NCBI GenBank assembly: GCA_016716715.1
Contig: JADJVE010000018.1
Location: forward strand, 1-24,654
Source: Acidobacteriota bacterium
Lineage (GTDB): Bacteria; Acidobacteriota; Thermoanaerobaculia; UBA5066
DNA: 24,654 nucleotides
Direction: 5' to 3'
The position numbers and the translations under genes were made by a program. Positions within the stretch are counted from its first letter, which is position 1. Every line of letters starts with the position of its first letter. Below the pieces are notes generated by a model. The model saw nothing but the letters and a program-made list of their open reading frames with translations. It was not told the DNA's origin and ran no database searches. Positions 1 to 7,291 of the stretch are shown here, piece after piece.

Positions 1-827
1 CGCGCCAGATCCCGTCGACCTCGCCGAGGCCGCGAACGCCCACGGCGTGACGCTGCATCGGCCGGTACCCCGAGGCTTTGGGGATTTCGACCTGTCGGTC
101 AGGCATGCTTCGGTGCCGCAGTTCACGGGCAGGCCATGAACGGGCGGCGCGGGATCTGATCGACGCGAACGAGAACGAGGGCCTCCACCTCGCCGTGGAT
201 CCCACGGGCGGGGTCGTGGGCTTCTGGCGCTGAGCAGGCGGGCGACGTGCGCCAGCCGGCGCGGCCGTGGATCTCGAGCGCCGTTCTACTCTCGCTGGGC
301 TTCCCGGTCGAGGGCCTCACGGGCGGAAAGTCTCTCGAGATCGATCTCACGTCGTAGGCGCCGGGCGCGAAGGTTCGGACGCGCCGCGCCGTCGCTCTGC
401 GCAGCGCCGTCAACTGCGCCACCGACCGCACCGTCTCTCGAACCTCTTCAGCACGGTCACGGCGCCGGGGTTCCCGATCCAGGCGCGCGTGACGTCGTCC
501 GTGGCCGCCGAGAAGGGCCGCGTGAGGGTCGCGTTCGAGGTGACGATCCCGGCCTCGTCGCTCGCGCTCCTCCCCGCGGCAAACGCCCGCGTCGCGAAGA
601 TCGCCGCGTTCGTCGCGCTCCTCGACAAGGGCGTGACGTCACTCCAGCGCGCCGGTGCGCCAGGAATTCGGACGGGCGAGGACGCGTTCGCGGACGCCGA
701 GGATCTTTCACGTTCACGAGCACGGCCGTCGTCAACCTGGGGCCGTGATCTCGATCGGCATCCTCGACGAGGCGACACAGGAGTCGGCCACGCCTGCATC
801 GAGGTGCCGGGGCCCGCGAAGAAATAG
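1..827 (+). pseudogene. VWFA-related secreted protein, C-terminal part, frame-broken and cut by the window start
   Basis: The N-terminal part lies outside the window. Pieces of one protein can be read by switching among + frames: 'AEAANAHGVTLH' near 25-58, 'LIDANENEGLHLAVDPTGG' near 163-222, 'SLGFPVEGLTGGKSLEIDL' near 290-345, 'ARVTSSVAAEKGRVRVAFEV' near 480-540, 'PASSLALLP' soon after, and 'AVISIGILDEATQES' near 742-787. These match the order seen in the C-terminal half of VWFA-related proteins common in Acidobacteria: the end of the VWA fold with its ANxxGVT and TGG segments, then beta-rich domains. Stops (for example near 232 and 355) and at least four indels break the frame. The same strand and close spacing to the next two genes suggest one operon. 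Either a true pseudogene or a real gene seen through sequencing indels. The MIDAS region is not in the window, so ligand binding cannot be judged. Confidence 0.6.
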
Positions 828-890
828 AGCGAGCCCCTGATACTAACTTCCTTGAAAAACGCACCTCGGCCGGCACCATCGTCTTTCTGG

Positions 891-2141
891 ATGCTGACTT
901 ACCTGACGCTGCTCCTCGGAATCGTCGTGGGGCCACGGGAGATCGAGCCAGCGCGCCGCCCGGGACGGCGGCGGTGGAGATCTTCCTCGATTTGGGAGGG
1001 CGTCGCGGCGGACTGCGCCGCCCTGGGACGTTCGCCGTGGACCGGCCCGGCCCCGCGCCCCACCACCCGGCAGACGTTGCCCGCCTGCGACGCGAGGGGT
1101 TGAGCCCGCTGGCTGCGTGCGCCAGCGCGTGAACCTCCTGAAGCCCGAGGCCGAGGCGGTGCTCGTCCTCCGCCCGGCAAGGGCGGCAAGGGGCGCGTCG
1201 CCACCCTTCGCTGGGAGGGCGCGGTCGGGAAGCCCTGCGCGATCTCGCTGGAGCTTCGACGGGTTGCCGCTTTCGGCGCCCGACCCGGAACGCATCGAGC
1301 TGCCTGCGTATGTTCCCGAGCGTCTTCACTTCCTGCAGGCCGTCGTCGAATTCCGAGGCGCGGCGCGCGCCGAAGCGGAGATCACGTTCGGGGGCGACCG
1401 ACAGACCTCCCGCGCGCTTACGGCGGTCGCCCTGCGCGTCCCGGGCGGGTAGCTTTCCCCTCCGGCGGGAGGCGAGATGTCCGCGGTTCGCGGCGAACGG
1501 CGAGCGCGTCGTCGCGACGGAGAGCGGCGTGAGGCCTCGATCGTCTTTGTCCTCGACGGACTCTCCGCCCGCTTTCCGGGGAGCTCGCGGACTGGTCGAT
1601 CCTCCCACGAGAGCGGGCATGTTCTTCAGTCAGCCCGAGGTGCATGTTCTCGCCTATGGCACGGAGGAATTCCGGCGCACGAACTGCGTACGACGTGCTT
1701 CCCCCGCTCGTTCCCGGCGTACCTGGGGAAAGGCCTCTCCACGCCCTCGTGGACGTCTTTCCGCCGGGGACGGTCTCACCTGCCCGCGCGTCGCGGACGC
1801 CGCAACGGCGGCGGGTCCTCGCGGCGTCATGGTCCCACCCGCGGGCCGTCGTCGTCATTCTGACCGGGAACCGACGCGAGCGCGCTCTCCGCCGCGCAGG
1901 CCCGCTCTTATCTTTGACCCGGCGTTCCGGTCGTCGTCTGACGGTTGCATCCGCGGCGCCGGAAGTGGCGGCGCGATAAGGCGGCGGCCGGCAGGTGAAG
2001 ACACCTCCCAGACGTGCGGGTCGCGGTCAAGGAACGGAAGCCACGGTCCGGGAACAGCGGACCGTCGCGGAGGGCGCGCACCTCCCGCAGTCGATCTTCG
2101 TCACTGCGGTCACGCCGGCAGGCGTGGCGGTAGTCTGGTGA
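891..2141 (+). pseudogene. VWFA-like secreted protein, tandem copy A, frame-broken
   Basis: The likely start is the ATG of 'MLTYLTLLLGIVVGP', a hydrophobic leader resembling that of the next gene ('MLTFLTLLPMVWDPG'). Recognisable blocks in order are 'PERIELPAYVPERLHFLQA' (~1288-1340), 'RAEAEITFGG' (~1368-1396), 'EASIVFVLDG' (~1530-1560), 'SQPEVHVLAYGTEEF' (~1629-1673), a segment coding for SHPRAVVV (~1833-1856), and a C-terminal 'LPQSIFVTAVTPAGVAVVW' stopping at 2139-2141. The ERIEVPAYVPERLHFL block and the closing 'QRIVW..HLPQ' block belong to the VWFA-related family of Acidobacteria. At least six frame changes interrupt it. The next gene begins 6 nt after its stop, so the two look like an operon of duplicated genes. 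Function unknown; presumably exported. Confidence 0.55.
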
Positions 2142-2147
2142 GCCCTC

Positions 2148-3390
2148 GTGCTGACCTTCCTGACGCTGCTCCCGATGGTCTGGGACCCTGGGACATCGAG
2201 CCCAGCGCCTGTAACGGCGGCGGTCGAGATCTCTGACGGGGGAAAGCGTCGGGCGACGCACCCGGCCACCCTGACGTTCCGGGTGGACTCGGCCCGGCCC
2301 GCGCCGCACCTCCTCGACGCCGTGGTGCGCGACGCCCGTGGTGTCGAGATCCCGCGCGCGCCTGAAGGTGAACCTCCCGAAGCCCCAGGTCGCCGTCCCG
2401 GCTCTTCTCCCGGGCAAGGGCGGGTCGCGCCGCCGCGTCCCGTCTGGGAAGGCGCAGGGCCGCCCCCTCGACGGTGAGGCCTTACGTTCGACGGGCAAGC
2501 CCCCTGGCGGTGCGGGGACCCGAGCGCATCGAGGTGCCGGCCTACGTTCCCGAGCGCCTCCACTTCCTCCGGGCCGTCGTGGAGTTCGGCTTCGAGGCGC
2601 GCGCCGAGGCCGAGATCACGTTCGGGGGACGCGACCGCGACGAGACGTCGCGAGAGCTGACGGCGGTTCCCGTTCGCGTCCCGCGCGGCACGCCCTCCAA
2701 GGCGGAGGCTATGAAGGGATGGCTTGTCTCTGGAGGCGAGATGCTTCGCATCGTCGCAGTCGAGGAGGGCGAGGCCTCGATCGTCTTCGTCCTCGACGGG
2801 GACGCCCCGCTGCCTTCAGAGACATGTGGCTCGGCAGGCTCTTCGACACGCGCGTCGGGACGTTCAGGGAGACCCGGAGGTCCGGGTGCTGTTCGCCTAT
2901 TCGAGCAGAAGGCGGGCTCGCCAGACGTATGACTTGTACCGGCGTTCGTTTCCGCTGCCCGTCGTGCGGGATGATGGAGGTTCTCGCAAAGGCGACCGCG
3001 CCTGGGACCGGCTTTCCTGCCCGCGTCTCTCGCCGACGCGACGAGCGCGGCCGGGATCTTCGCGGCCACCTGGTCCCACCCGCGGGCCGTCGTCCTCACT
3101 CCTCACCGGCAACCCGGACGCAAGCGATGTCTCCCCTCGGCCGTGGGTTCGTATCTGGCGGACCTGGGGTCCCGCTCTTCGTCTGGATCGCGGGCTCCGC
3201 GGCGCCCGAGACCGCGCTGGAGTGGGGAGGCGGTCGGCCCGTGAAAACGCCAGCGAACCTCAAGGCCGCTGTCCACGCGTTGGAGCTCGAGGTCGAGCAG
3301 CAGCGGATCGTCTGGGTGGAGGGAGAGCACCTCCGCAGTCGATCTCGGTGACGTCGGCCGCGCCGAAGGGGCGTCACCGTCGCGAGGTGA
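2148..3390 (+). pseudogene. VWFA-like secreted protein, tandem copy B, frame-broken
   Basis: The GTG start at 2148 reads 'MLTFLTLLPMVWDPG', nearly the same leader as the preceding gene. Blocks in order: 'ATLTFRVDSARPAPHLLDAV' (~2265-2325), 'PERIEVPAYVPERLHFLRA' (~2518-2575), 'RAEAEITFGG' (~2599-2630), 'VPVRVPRGTPSKAEAMKGW' (~2668-2724), 'EGEASIVFVLDGDAP' (~2765-2808), 'SRRRARQTYDLYRRSF' (~2907-2952), 'GVPLFVWIAGSAAPETALEW' (~3165-3225), 'EVEQQRIVWVEGEHL' (~3290-3334), 'QSISVTSAAPKG' (~3336-3370). Removing one G from the GGGG run at 3368-3371 lets the frame run to the TGA at 3388-3390, where an intact version would end. Length and order parallel copy A. I see no clear DxSxS motif, so these look like degenerate or unusual VWA folds. 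Single-base indels in short homopolymers are frequent, which fits sequencing error as well as decay. Confidence 0.6.
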
Positions 3391-3428
3391 TCATCCCGGG
3401 GGCCGGATCGTCGAGGCGTCCGAAGGAC

Positions 3429-3915
3429 TTAGCCGGAGCACGCGTTCGGCTCGACCGTCCACATCGCGTTCGCGACGCGCCAGGCGCCGTCCACCTTCAC
3501 GAAGTCGAACACGTCGATTCCGCAGTGGCTCGTCTTGCCGTCGATCCAGAACTCGTACGGCGCCCAGACGACCGCGATCCGCCGCGGATCAGGACGGTGG
3601 GCGACCAGTAGCGCTCGCGATGCGTCCGAGCGTCGACGCTTGACGGTTCCACCCACGACGCGTTCGACCGCGACGTACGGCCCAGCCGCCGCCCTCGACG
3701 GCGCGGGCCCGGGACGTCATCCCGTCCGGCGTCTGCTCGCCGCCATCGCCGCGACGTCCTGCGCGGAGATCGCGAGCATGTAGCGGTCGAGCAGCACGAG
3801 CACCGCGCGCCTCCTCGGCCAGCGGATTCCCGGTCCGGGCGGACGACGCGGGCGGAGGGGCGGAGGTGCACGCAGAAAGCGCGAGGATCGCCGTCAGGCA
3901 TAGGTTTCGCGTCAT
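3429..3915 (-). pseudogene. NTF2-like (SnoaL/DUF4440-type) lipoprotein, frame-broken
   Basis: The start ATG at 3915 is preceded by GAGGA about 9 nt upstream. The N-terminus 'MTRNLCLTAILALSACTSAP' is a lipoprotein signal with lipobox LSAC. After a frame change the sequence reads 'VLVLLDRYMLAISAQDVAAM', and after others 'EQTPDGMT', 'THRERYWSPTVLIRG', 'IAVVWAPYEFWIDGKTSHCG' and 'FDFVKVDGAWRVANAMWTVE', stopping at 3429. The 'VAVVWAPYEF..DGK..HCG.D.F.....DG.WR' ending is typical of small NTF2-fold proteins that bind ligands or act as isomerase-like enzymes. About four to five indels in under 500 bp prevent a continuous reading. Opposite strand to the VWFA-like genes and convergent with them. Family assignment is moderately sure; substrate unknown. 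Confidence 0.55.
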
Positions 3916-3936
3916 GTGAGTCCTCGAATGGGAATT

Positions 3937-3981
3937 GTGGGAGGTATCGGGATCGAACCGATGACCTGCTGCGTGTAAAGC
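3937..3981 (-). repeat. Partial tRNA-Val copy (3' half), candidate attachment site
   Basis: These 45 bp are identical to 5069-5113 of the complete tRNA-Val gene and lie in the same orientation. They cover the anticodon loop, variable loop, T arm, 3' acceptor strand, discriminator and the first C of CCA. The match stops just 5' of the anticodon loop, so there is no D arm and no 5' acceptor strand. Past the shared part, the position matching encoded CCA reads CAA here but CCA in the full gene. A truncated tRNA 3' end facing an intact tRNA is the usual trace of tyrosine-recombinase integration into a tRNA gene. Confidence 0.85.
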
Positions 3982-4078
3982 CCGACGATGATCCCACGAT
4001 GACCGCGGACGACGGCATCAACAACTTCCGATGCACCCCCTGCGCCTGCGGATGACCGCGAACCACTCCAGACGGCCC

Positions 4079-4102
4079 CCGTGAACTCCGTCCGTGAACT
4101 CC
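4079..4102 (+). repeat. Paired 11-mer direct repeat, left inner end of the island
   Basis: Two exact copies of CCGTGAACTCC begin at 4079 and 4092, a 13-bp spacing. They lie 97 bp inside the left tRNA-derived core. A matching pair sits near the other end at 4977. Their position and layout suit arm-type recombinase binding sites; this role is inferred. Confidence 0.5.
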
Positions 4103-4109
4103 ATGGAGC

Positions 4110-4379
4110 CCCCGCCGGGCAACCGGGAGGACGAACAGACCGATGGAGACCTCGAAGCCCTTCTCGCTCTCGATCAAGACGACCGCCTCGCTCTCCGGCC
4201 TGTATCGCTCGACCGCGTCGCTGATCGCCGTGAGCAACATGGTGGAGTCGGCCTCGGGACCGGCCCGCGCAGCCAGTTCCGCCATCGTCGCGCAGCGAAC
4301 GTCTCCCTCGAACAGCGAGACGATGCAGCCGCGGTCTGTGCGCTGGTAGGCGAGGCGCGTGGTCGAGATCGACGTTCAT
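4110..4379 (-). pseudogene. Small unidentified protein, frame-broken
   Basis: The ATG at 4379 lies 14 nt downstream of the lipoprotein gene's stop, so the two may be co-transcribed. The N-terminus 'MNVDLDHA' continues, after a one-base change, as 'RLAYQRTDRGCIVSLFEGDV', 'RCATMAELAARAGPEADSTM', 'LLTAISDAVERYRPESEAVV' and 'LIESEKGFEVSIGLFVLP'. The reading then loses coherence near the 11-mer repeat. The amino-acid pattern (alternating hydrophobic strands and one amphipathic helix) looks like a real small globular protein of about 90 residues. I do not recognise the family and propose no function. Confidence 0.35.
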
Positions 4380-4393
4380 TCCGGAGACAACGG

Positions 4394-4775
4394 TCAGCGG
4401 TTTTCGGGAACGGGGAGATACCGGAACACTGCCAGAGAGTTGTAGTTGTAGTAGCGCAGCTGTGTATCGGATCTGAGGAGGATGACGCCGTTGCCGCCCG
4501 CCTTCTTCGCGGCCTCGGCGATATTCAGCTCGAACGTGTTCGTCGAAATGGCCCCGTTTTGGCGCTCGTCATAAAGCCACCCGATGATCTGGAAGGGGCG
4601 TTCGGGAACCGAATGTCCAGACCTCAACACCATCCAAGCTGTGCGACACGCCGCCGGTACCCGTGAACGTCTTCGGACTGCTGGCTGCCGAGAACACCGG
4701 CGTGTAACAGCCGTCAAGAAGTGAGAGGCCGCTGACGAAGAGCGCAAGGGAGAGCGCGGTGCGGGTCCTTCTCAT
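4394..4775 (-). pseudogene. Small lipoprotein of unknown function, one frameshift
   Basis: The ATG at 4775 is preceded by GAAGGGA about 8 nt upstream. The N-terminus 'MRRTRTALSLALFVSGLSLL' is followed by DGC, a lipobox, so the product is probably a membrane-anchored lipoprotein. The first frame reads 'VFSAASSPKTFTGTGGVSHS' and on to 'DGVEVWTFG'; a single frame change near 4605-4612 joins it to 'PERPFQIIGWLYDERQNGAI', then 'NIAEAAKKAGGNGVILLRSD' and the C-terminus 'SLAVFRYLPVPENR'. The pattern 'G.P.RPF.IIG...D.R......EL..AAKK.GGN.VI' recurs in small envelope lipoproteins whose function I cannot name. Intact length would be about 127 residues. It lies in the lower-GC island between the two tRNA copies. 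Confidence 0.5.
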
Positions 4776-4820
4776 CCGCGAGTCCCTTCTCGACCGCAGG
4801 CCGGGCACTTCACGAGCGCC

Positions 4821-5040
4821 ATGGTGGACTCCTCAGGGCAGATTTTCGCTCAGTTTACGCTGGGGTTCTCTAAGGGCGGCGCACACGACGACGCGGATGA
4901 GCGAGCGGTACGCGCGGCCTTCGAGGAAGCCATCCGCAGGCCGCAGAGGCACTTGACCGCGCCAATCAATCGAGCGCCGTGAACTCCTCCCGTCAACTCG
5001 TCACCACGAACGGCATCACGAGCGCGACGGGCGGGTCGCC
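4821..5040 (+). pseudogene. Possible small protein, frame-broken
   Basis: From the ATG at 4821 the frame reads 'MVDSSGQIFAQFTLGFSKGG' and 'AHDDADERAVRAAFEEAIR', then hits a stop at 4980-4982. Shifting frame near 4938 gives 'QAAEALDRANQSSAVNSSRQ' and 'LVTTNGITSATGG', which continues the same helix-like, Ala/Glu-rich composition and runs into the tRNA. Codon third positions are less G/C-biased than in core genes. No Shine-Dalgarno is evident. I do not recognise the family. It may be the end of a gene cut by integration, or a chance frame. Confidence 0.3.
4977..5000 (+). repeat. Paired 11-mer direct repeat, right inner end of the island
   Basis: CCGTGAACTCC at 4977 is followed 13 bp later (4990) by CCGTCAACTCG, which matches 9 of 11. 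The pair therefore repeats the sequence, orientation and spacing of 4079-4102 (20 of 24 positions match). It lies 68 bp inside the right core repeat. Confidence 0.5.
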
Positions 5041-5066
5041 ATCTCGCAGGACGCAAACGAGATGGC

Positions 5067-5142
5067 TGGTGGGAGGTATCGGGATCGAACCGATGACCTG
5101 CTGCGTGTAAAGCAGACGCTCTACTGGTTGAGCTAACCTCCC
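5067..5142 (-). tRNA. tRNA-Val (anticodon UAC), CCA encoded
   Basis: Read on the minus strand from 5142, the gene folds as a standard cloverleaf: 7-bp acceptor GGGAGGT/ACCTCCC, D arm GCTC/GAGC, anticodon stem with loop TTTACAC (anticodon TAC), a 5-nt variable loop, T arm ATCGG-TTCGATC-CCGAT, discriminator A, and an encoded CCA at 5067-5069. The only flaw is a T/C mismatch at the base of the anticodon stem (27-43). Anticodon UAC decodes GUA and, by wobble, other Val codons. Its 3' half is duplicated at 3937-3981. Confidence 0.93.
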
Positions 5143-5148
5143 GCCTTC

Positions 5149-5154
5149 ATCTTA
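5149..5154 (-). promoter_or_regulatory. -10 box of tRNA-Val
   Basis: TAAGAT on the minus strand ends 6 nt before the mature tRNA 5' end, so transcription would start at or very near the tRNA. No good -35 hexamer is visible. Confidence 0.45.
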
Positions 5155-5206
5155 CGCGGCGAGGCGGAACAAACCGGCGCATCCGGCACATACCCGGGGA
5201 GACGTG

Positions 5207-6681
5207 ATGGAACGCTACAACCTCGTCGTGATCGGAGGCGGCTCCGGCGGCCTCGTCGTCGCCGCCGGCGGCGCGGGCCTCGGAGCGCGCGTCGCGCTCG
5301 TCGAGAAGCACGTCCTTCCCTACGAGCCGGTGGGCCGCGCGCCCGTCCAGGGCATGGGCGGCGACTGCCTGCAGTACGGCTGCGTTCCCTCGAAGGCTCT
5401 CCTCGCCGCCGCGAAGGCCGCCCACGCCGCGCGCCGCGCGGCGCGATTCGGCATCCGCGGCTCGGGCGATCCGGGCGTGCAGGACCTCGGGCCCGTCATG
5501 GACTGGGTGCGCTCGGCGCAGGCCGAGATCGCGCCGAACGACTGCGTCGAGCGCTTCGCGAGCCTCGGCGTCGACGTCCTTCTCGGCGTGGGCCGCCTGA
5601 AGTCGGCGCACGAGGTCGAGGTGAACGGGACGACGGTGTGGGGCCGGAACATCGTCGTCGCGACGGGCTCGCGCGCGCGCATCCCGGACGCGCCCGGCCT
5701 CGCCGAGGCCGGCTTCCTCACGAACGAGAGCGTCTTCGACCTCCGCGCGCTCCCGAAGCGCCTCCTCGTGATGGGCGGCGGCCCGATCGGCGTCGAGCTC
5801 GGCCAGGCGTTCCGCCGGCTCGGCTCCGAGGTCACGATCGTGTCGTCTTCCGCGCACATCTGCCCGAAGGAGGACGCCGACGTCGCGGCCGTCCTCGCGG
5901 CGGGCCTGCGCGGGGAGGGCGTCGTGATCCACGACGAGTCCTCGGCATCGTCGGTCGCCGGGCGCGGCGGCGCGAAGGTCGTGAACGTCAAGAAGAAGGA
6001 CGGGACGACGTTCGACGTGGAGACCGACGCGATCCTCGTCGCCGCCGGCCGCCGCCCGAACGTGGGCGGCCTCGGCCTCGAGTCCGCGGGCGTCGCGTTC
6101 TCGGAGAAGGGCGTCGTGACGGACGCGAAATGCCGGACGAACGTCCCGTCCGTCTGGGCGATCGGCGACGTCGCGGGCCCGTACCTGTTCACGCACTGGG
6201 CCGGCTACCAGGCGGGGATCGTCCTTAGGAACACGCTCTCCCCGTCGCGCTCGCGAAATGCGACGTGGCGAATACGCCGTGGATCACGTACACGGACCCC
6301 GAGATCGCACGCGTGGGCCTCTCGGAGGAGGACGCGAAGGCGCAGGGTATTCCGCACCGAGTTTTCCGCGCCGGTTTCGCGCACAACGACCGCGCGATCT
6401 GCGACGGCACCGGCGGCGCGAACTTCATGAAGGCCGTCGTGGACCCGAAGGGCCGGATCCTGGGCGCCGCGATCGTCCACCCCCACGCGGGCGACCTCCT
6501 CGGCGAGGTCGTCCTCGCGAAGAAGAACGGACTCCCTCTCTCGGCGCTCGGCTCCGTCATCCACGCTTACCCGTCGCTCTCCGAAATCCACGGCGCCGTC
6601 GCGCGGGACGCGCTGAAGACGTCGCTCACGCCGGGACGCAAGGCTCTGCTCGTGAAGCTCGCCGCGTTCCTGAGGCGGTAG
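5207..6681 (+). pseudogene. Mercuric-reductase-like FAD/NAD(P)-disulfide oxidoreductase with a 1-bp frameshift
   Basis: The ATG at 5207 follows GGGGAGA (5196-5202). The product has an N-terminal FAD-binding 'VVIGGGSGG' (about residues 8-15), a redox-active disulfide in 'GGDCLQYGCVPSK' (Cys54, Cys59), a second Rossmann motif 'GGGPIGVELG' near residue 190, 'VWAIGDVAG' near residue 315, and a C-terminal dimerisation domain starting 'NTPWITYTDPEIARVGLSEE'. The frame changes at about 6237: one T appears missing in CTCTCCCC, where CTCTTCCCC would give 'NTLFPVALAKCDVANTPW'. Restored length is 491 residues, normal for the family. The catalytic motif is 'HAYPSLSE', with Tyr where lipoamide dehydrogenase has His, so lipoamide dehydrogenase is unlikely. 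The gene 4 nt downstream encodes a TVP38/VTT membrane protein, a frequent partner or fusion of this subfamily. Substrate unknown. Inactivating mutation or sequencing error cannot be told apart here. Confidence 0.85.
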
Positions 6682-6685
6682 CCGC

Positions 6686-7291
6686 GTGCAGGAGCTGCTT
6701 CGGAGCTTCCAGGTCTGGGTCGTGGGCCTCGGGCCGATCGGGTGGATCCTCTACGCCCTCGTCTACGCGGTCTGCTGCGTCCTCTTCGTCCCCGCGTCGA
6801 TCCTCACGCTCGGGGCCGGAGCGGTCTACGGCCTCGGGACCGGCACCGCGGTCGTCCTCGCGGGCGCGACGCTGGGCGCCACGCTCTCGTTCCTCCTCGC
6901 GAAGTCGGTCCTCCGAAACAGGATCGAGAAGATGACGGCGGGCAACGCGAAGTTCGCGGCGCTGGACAGGGCGATCGCGAAGGAGGGCGCGAAGATCGTC
7001 TTCCTCGTGCGGCTCTCCCCGGTCTTCCCGTTCACGTACATCAACTACGCGTTCGGGCTCACGGGCGTGCGCACGCTCCCGTACGTCCTGGCGTCGTTCG
7101 TCGGGATGATCCCGGGCACGTTCGCCTACGTGTACCTCGGAGCCGCCGCTGCGACCGCCGCCTCGGGCGGAACGGACGCGACGAAGAAGGCGCTCCAGAT
7201 CGGCGGCGCCGTGGCCGCCGTCCTCGTCTCGATCTTCGTCGCGCGCGTCGCTTCGAAGGCGATCAGGGGCGCGGGCGTCGGCGAGACCTAG
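6686..7291 (+). CDS. TVP38/TMEM64 (VTT/SNARE-associated) family membrane protein
   Basis: A 201-residue inner-membrane protein starting at GTG 6686, four nt after the oxidoreductase stop, so the two are probably one operon. Hydrophobic segments lie at about residues 10-35, 37-70, 110-150 and 165-190. The VTT-domain signature is seen in 'FLVRLSPVFPFTYINYAFGL' (about residues 100-119) followed by 'PGTFAYVYLG'. VTT proteins, related to DedA, are reentrant-loop membrane proteins linked to lipid scrambling or transport and membrane homeostasis. In many bacteria a TVP38 domain is encoded beside or fused to a mercuric-reductase-like flavoprotein, matching this pair. Its stop overlaps the stop of the convergent next gene through the palindrome CTAG (7288-7291). 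Confidence 0.88.
   Translation: MQELLRSFQVWVVGLGPIGWILYALVYAVCCVLFVPASILTLGAGAVYGLGTGTAVVLAGATLGATLSFLLAKSVLRNRIEKMTAGNAKFAALDRAIAKEGAKIVFLVRLSPVFPFTYINYAFGLTGVRTLPYVLASFVGMIPGTFAYVYLGAAAATAASGGTDATKKALQIGGAVAAVLVSIFVARVASKAIRGAGVGET

Larger units (their letters stand above)
3982..5066. mobile_element. Putative tiny tRNA-Val-integrated element
   Basis: This segment lies between the partial tRNA copy and the complete tRNA-Val gene. Sample lines inside it (4381-4440, 4441-4500) count to about 58-60% G+C, clearly below the flanking core, and its reading frames use more A/T-ending codons. Paired 11-mers at 13-bp spacing lie just inside both ends (4079-4102 and 4977-5000), as expected of integrase arm sites. 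It contains three small genes of unknown function, each with a frame problem, and no recognisable integrase. It could be a non-autonomous element moved in trans, the remnant of a larger island, or an assembly join across a 45-bp repeat. Confidence 0.5.

Noticed and set aside
457..1620. Open minus-strand frame across the left-end VWFA-like genes
   Set aside because: Conserved VWFA-family blocks all read on the + strand; the minus frame is Arg/Pro/Ser-rich and low-complexity.
5147..6196. Long open frame antisense to the flavoprotein gene
   Set aside because: Composition is Arg/Ala/Asp-rich with no motif, and it is fully explained by high third-position GC of the real gene on the other strand.
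6225..6250. Programmed ribosomal frameshift in the flavoprotein gene
   Set aside because: No slippery heptamer, no nearby Shine-Dalgarno-like stimulator and no downstream hairpin; a lost base is simpler.
5207..6681. Annotation as lipoamide dehydrogenase (lpd)
   Set aside because: The catalytic His of the HxHPT motif is Tyr, no 2-oxoacid dehydrogenase genes are adjacent, and the TVP38 neighbour fits the mercuric-reductase-like subfamily better.
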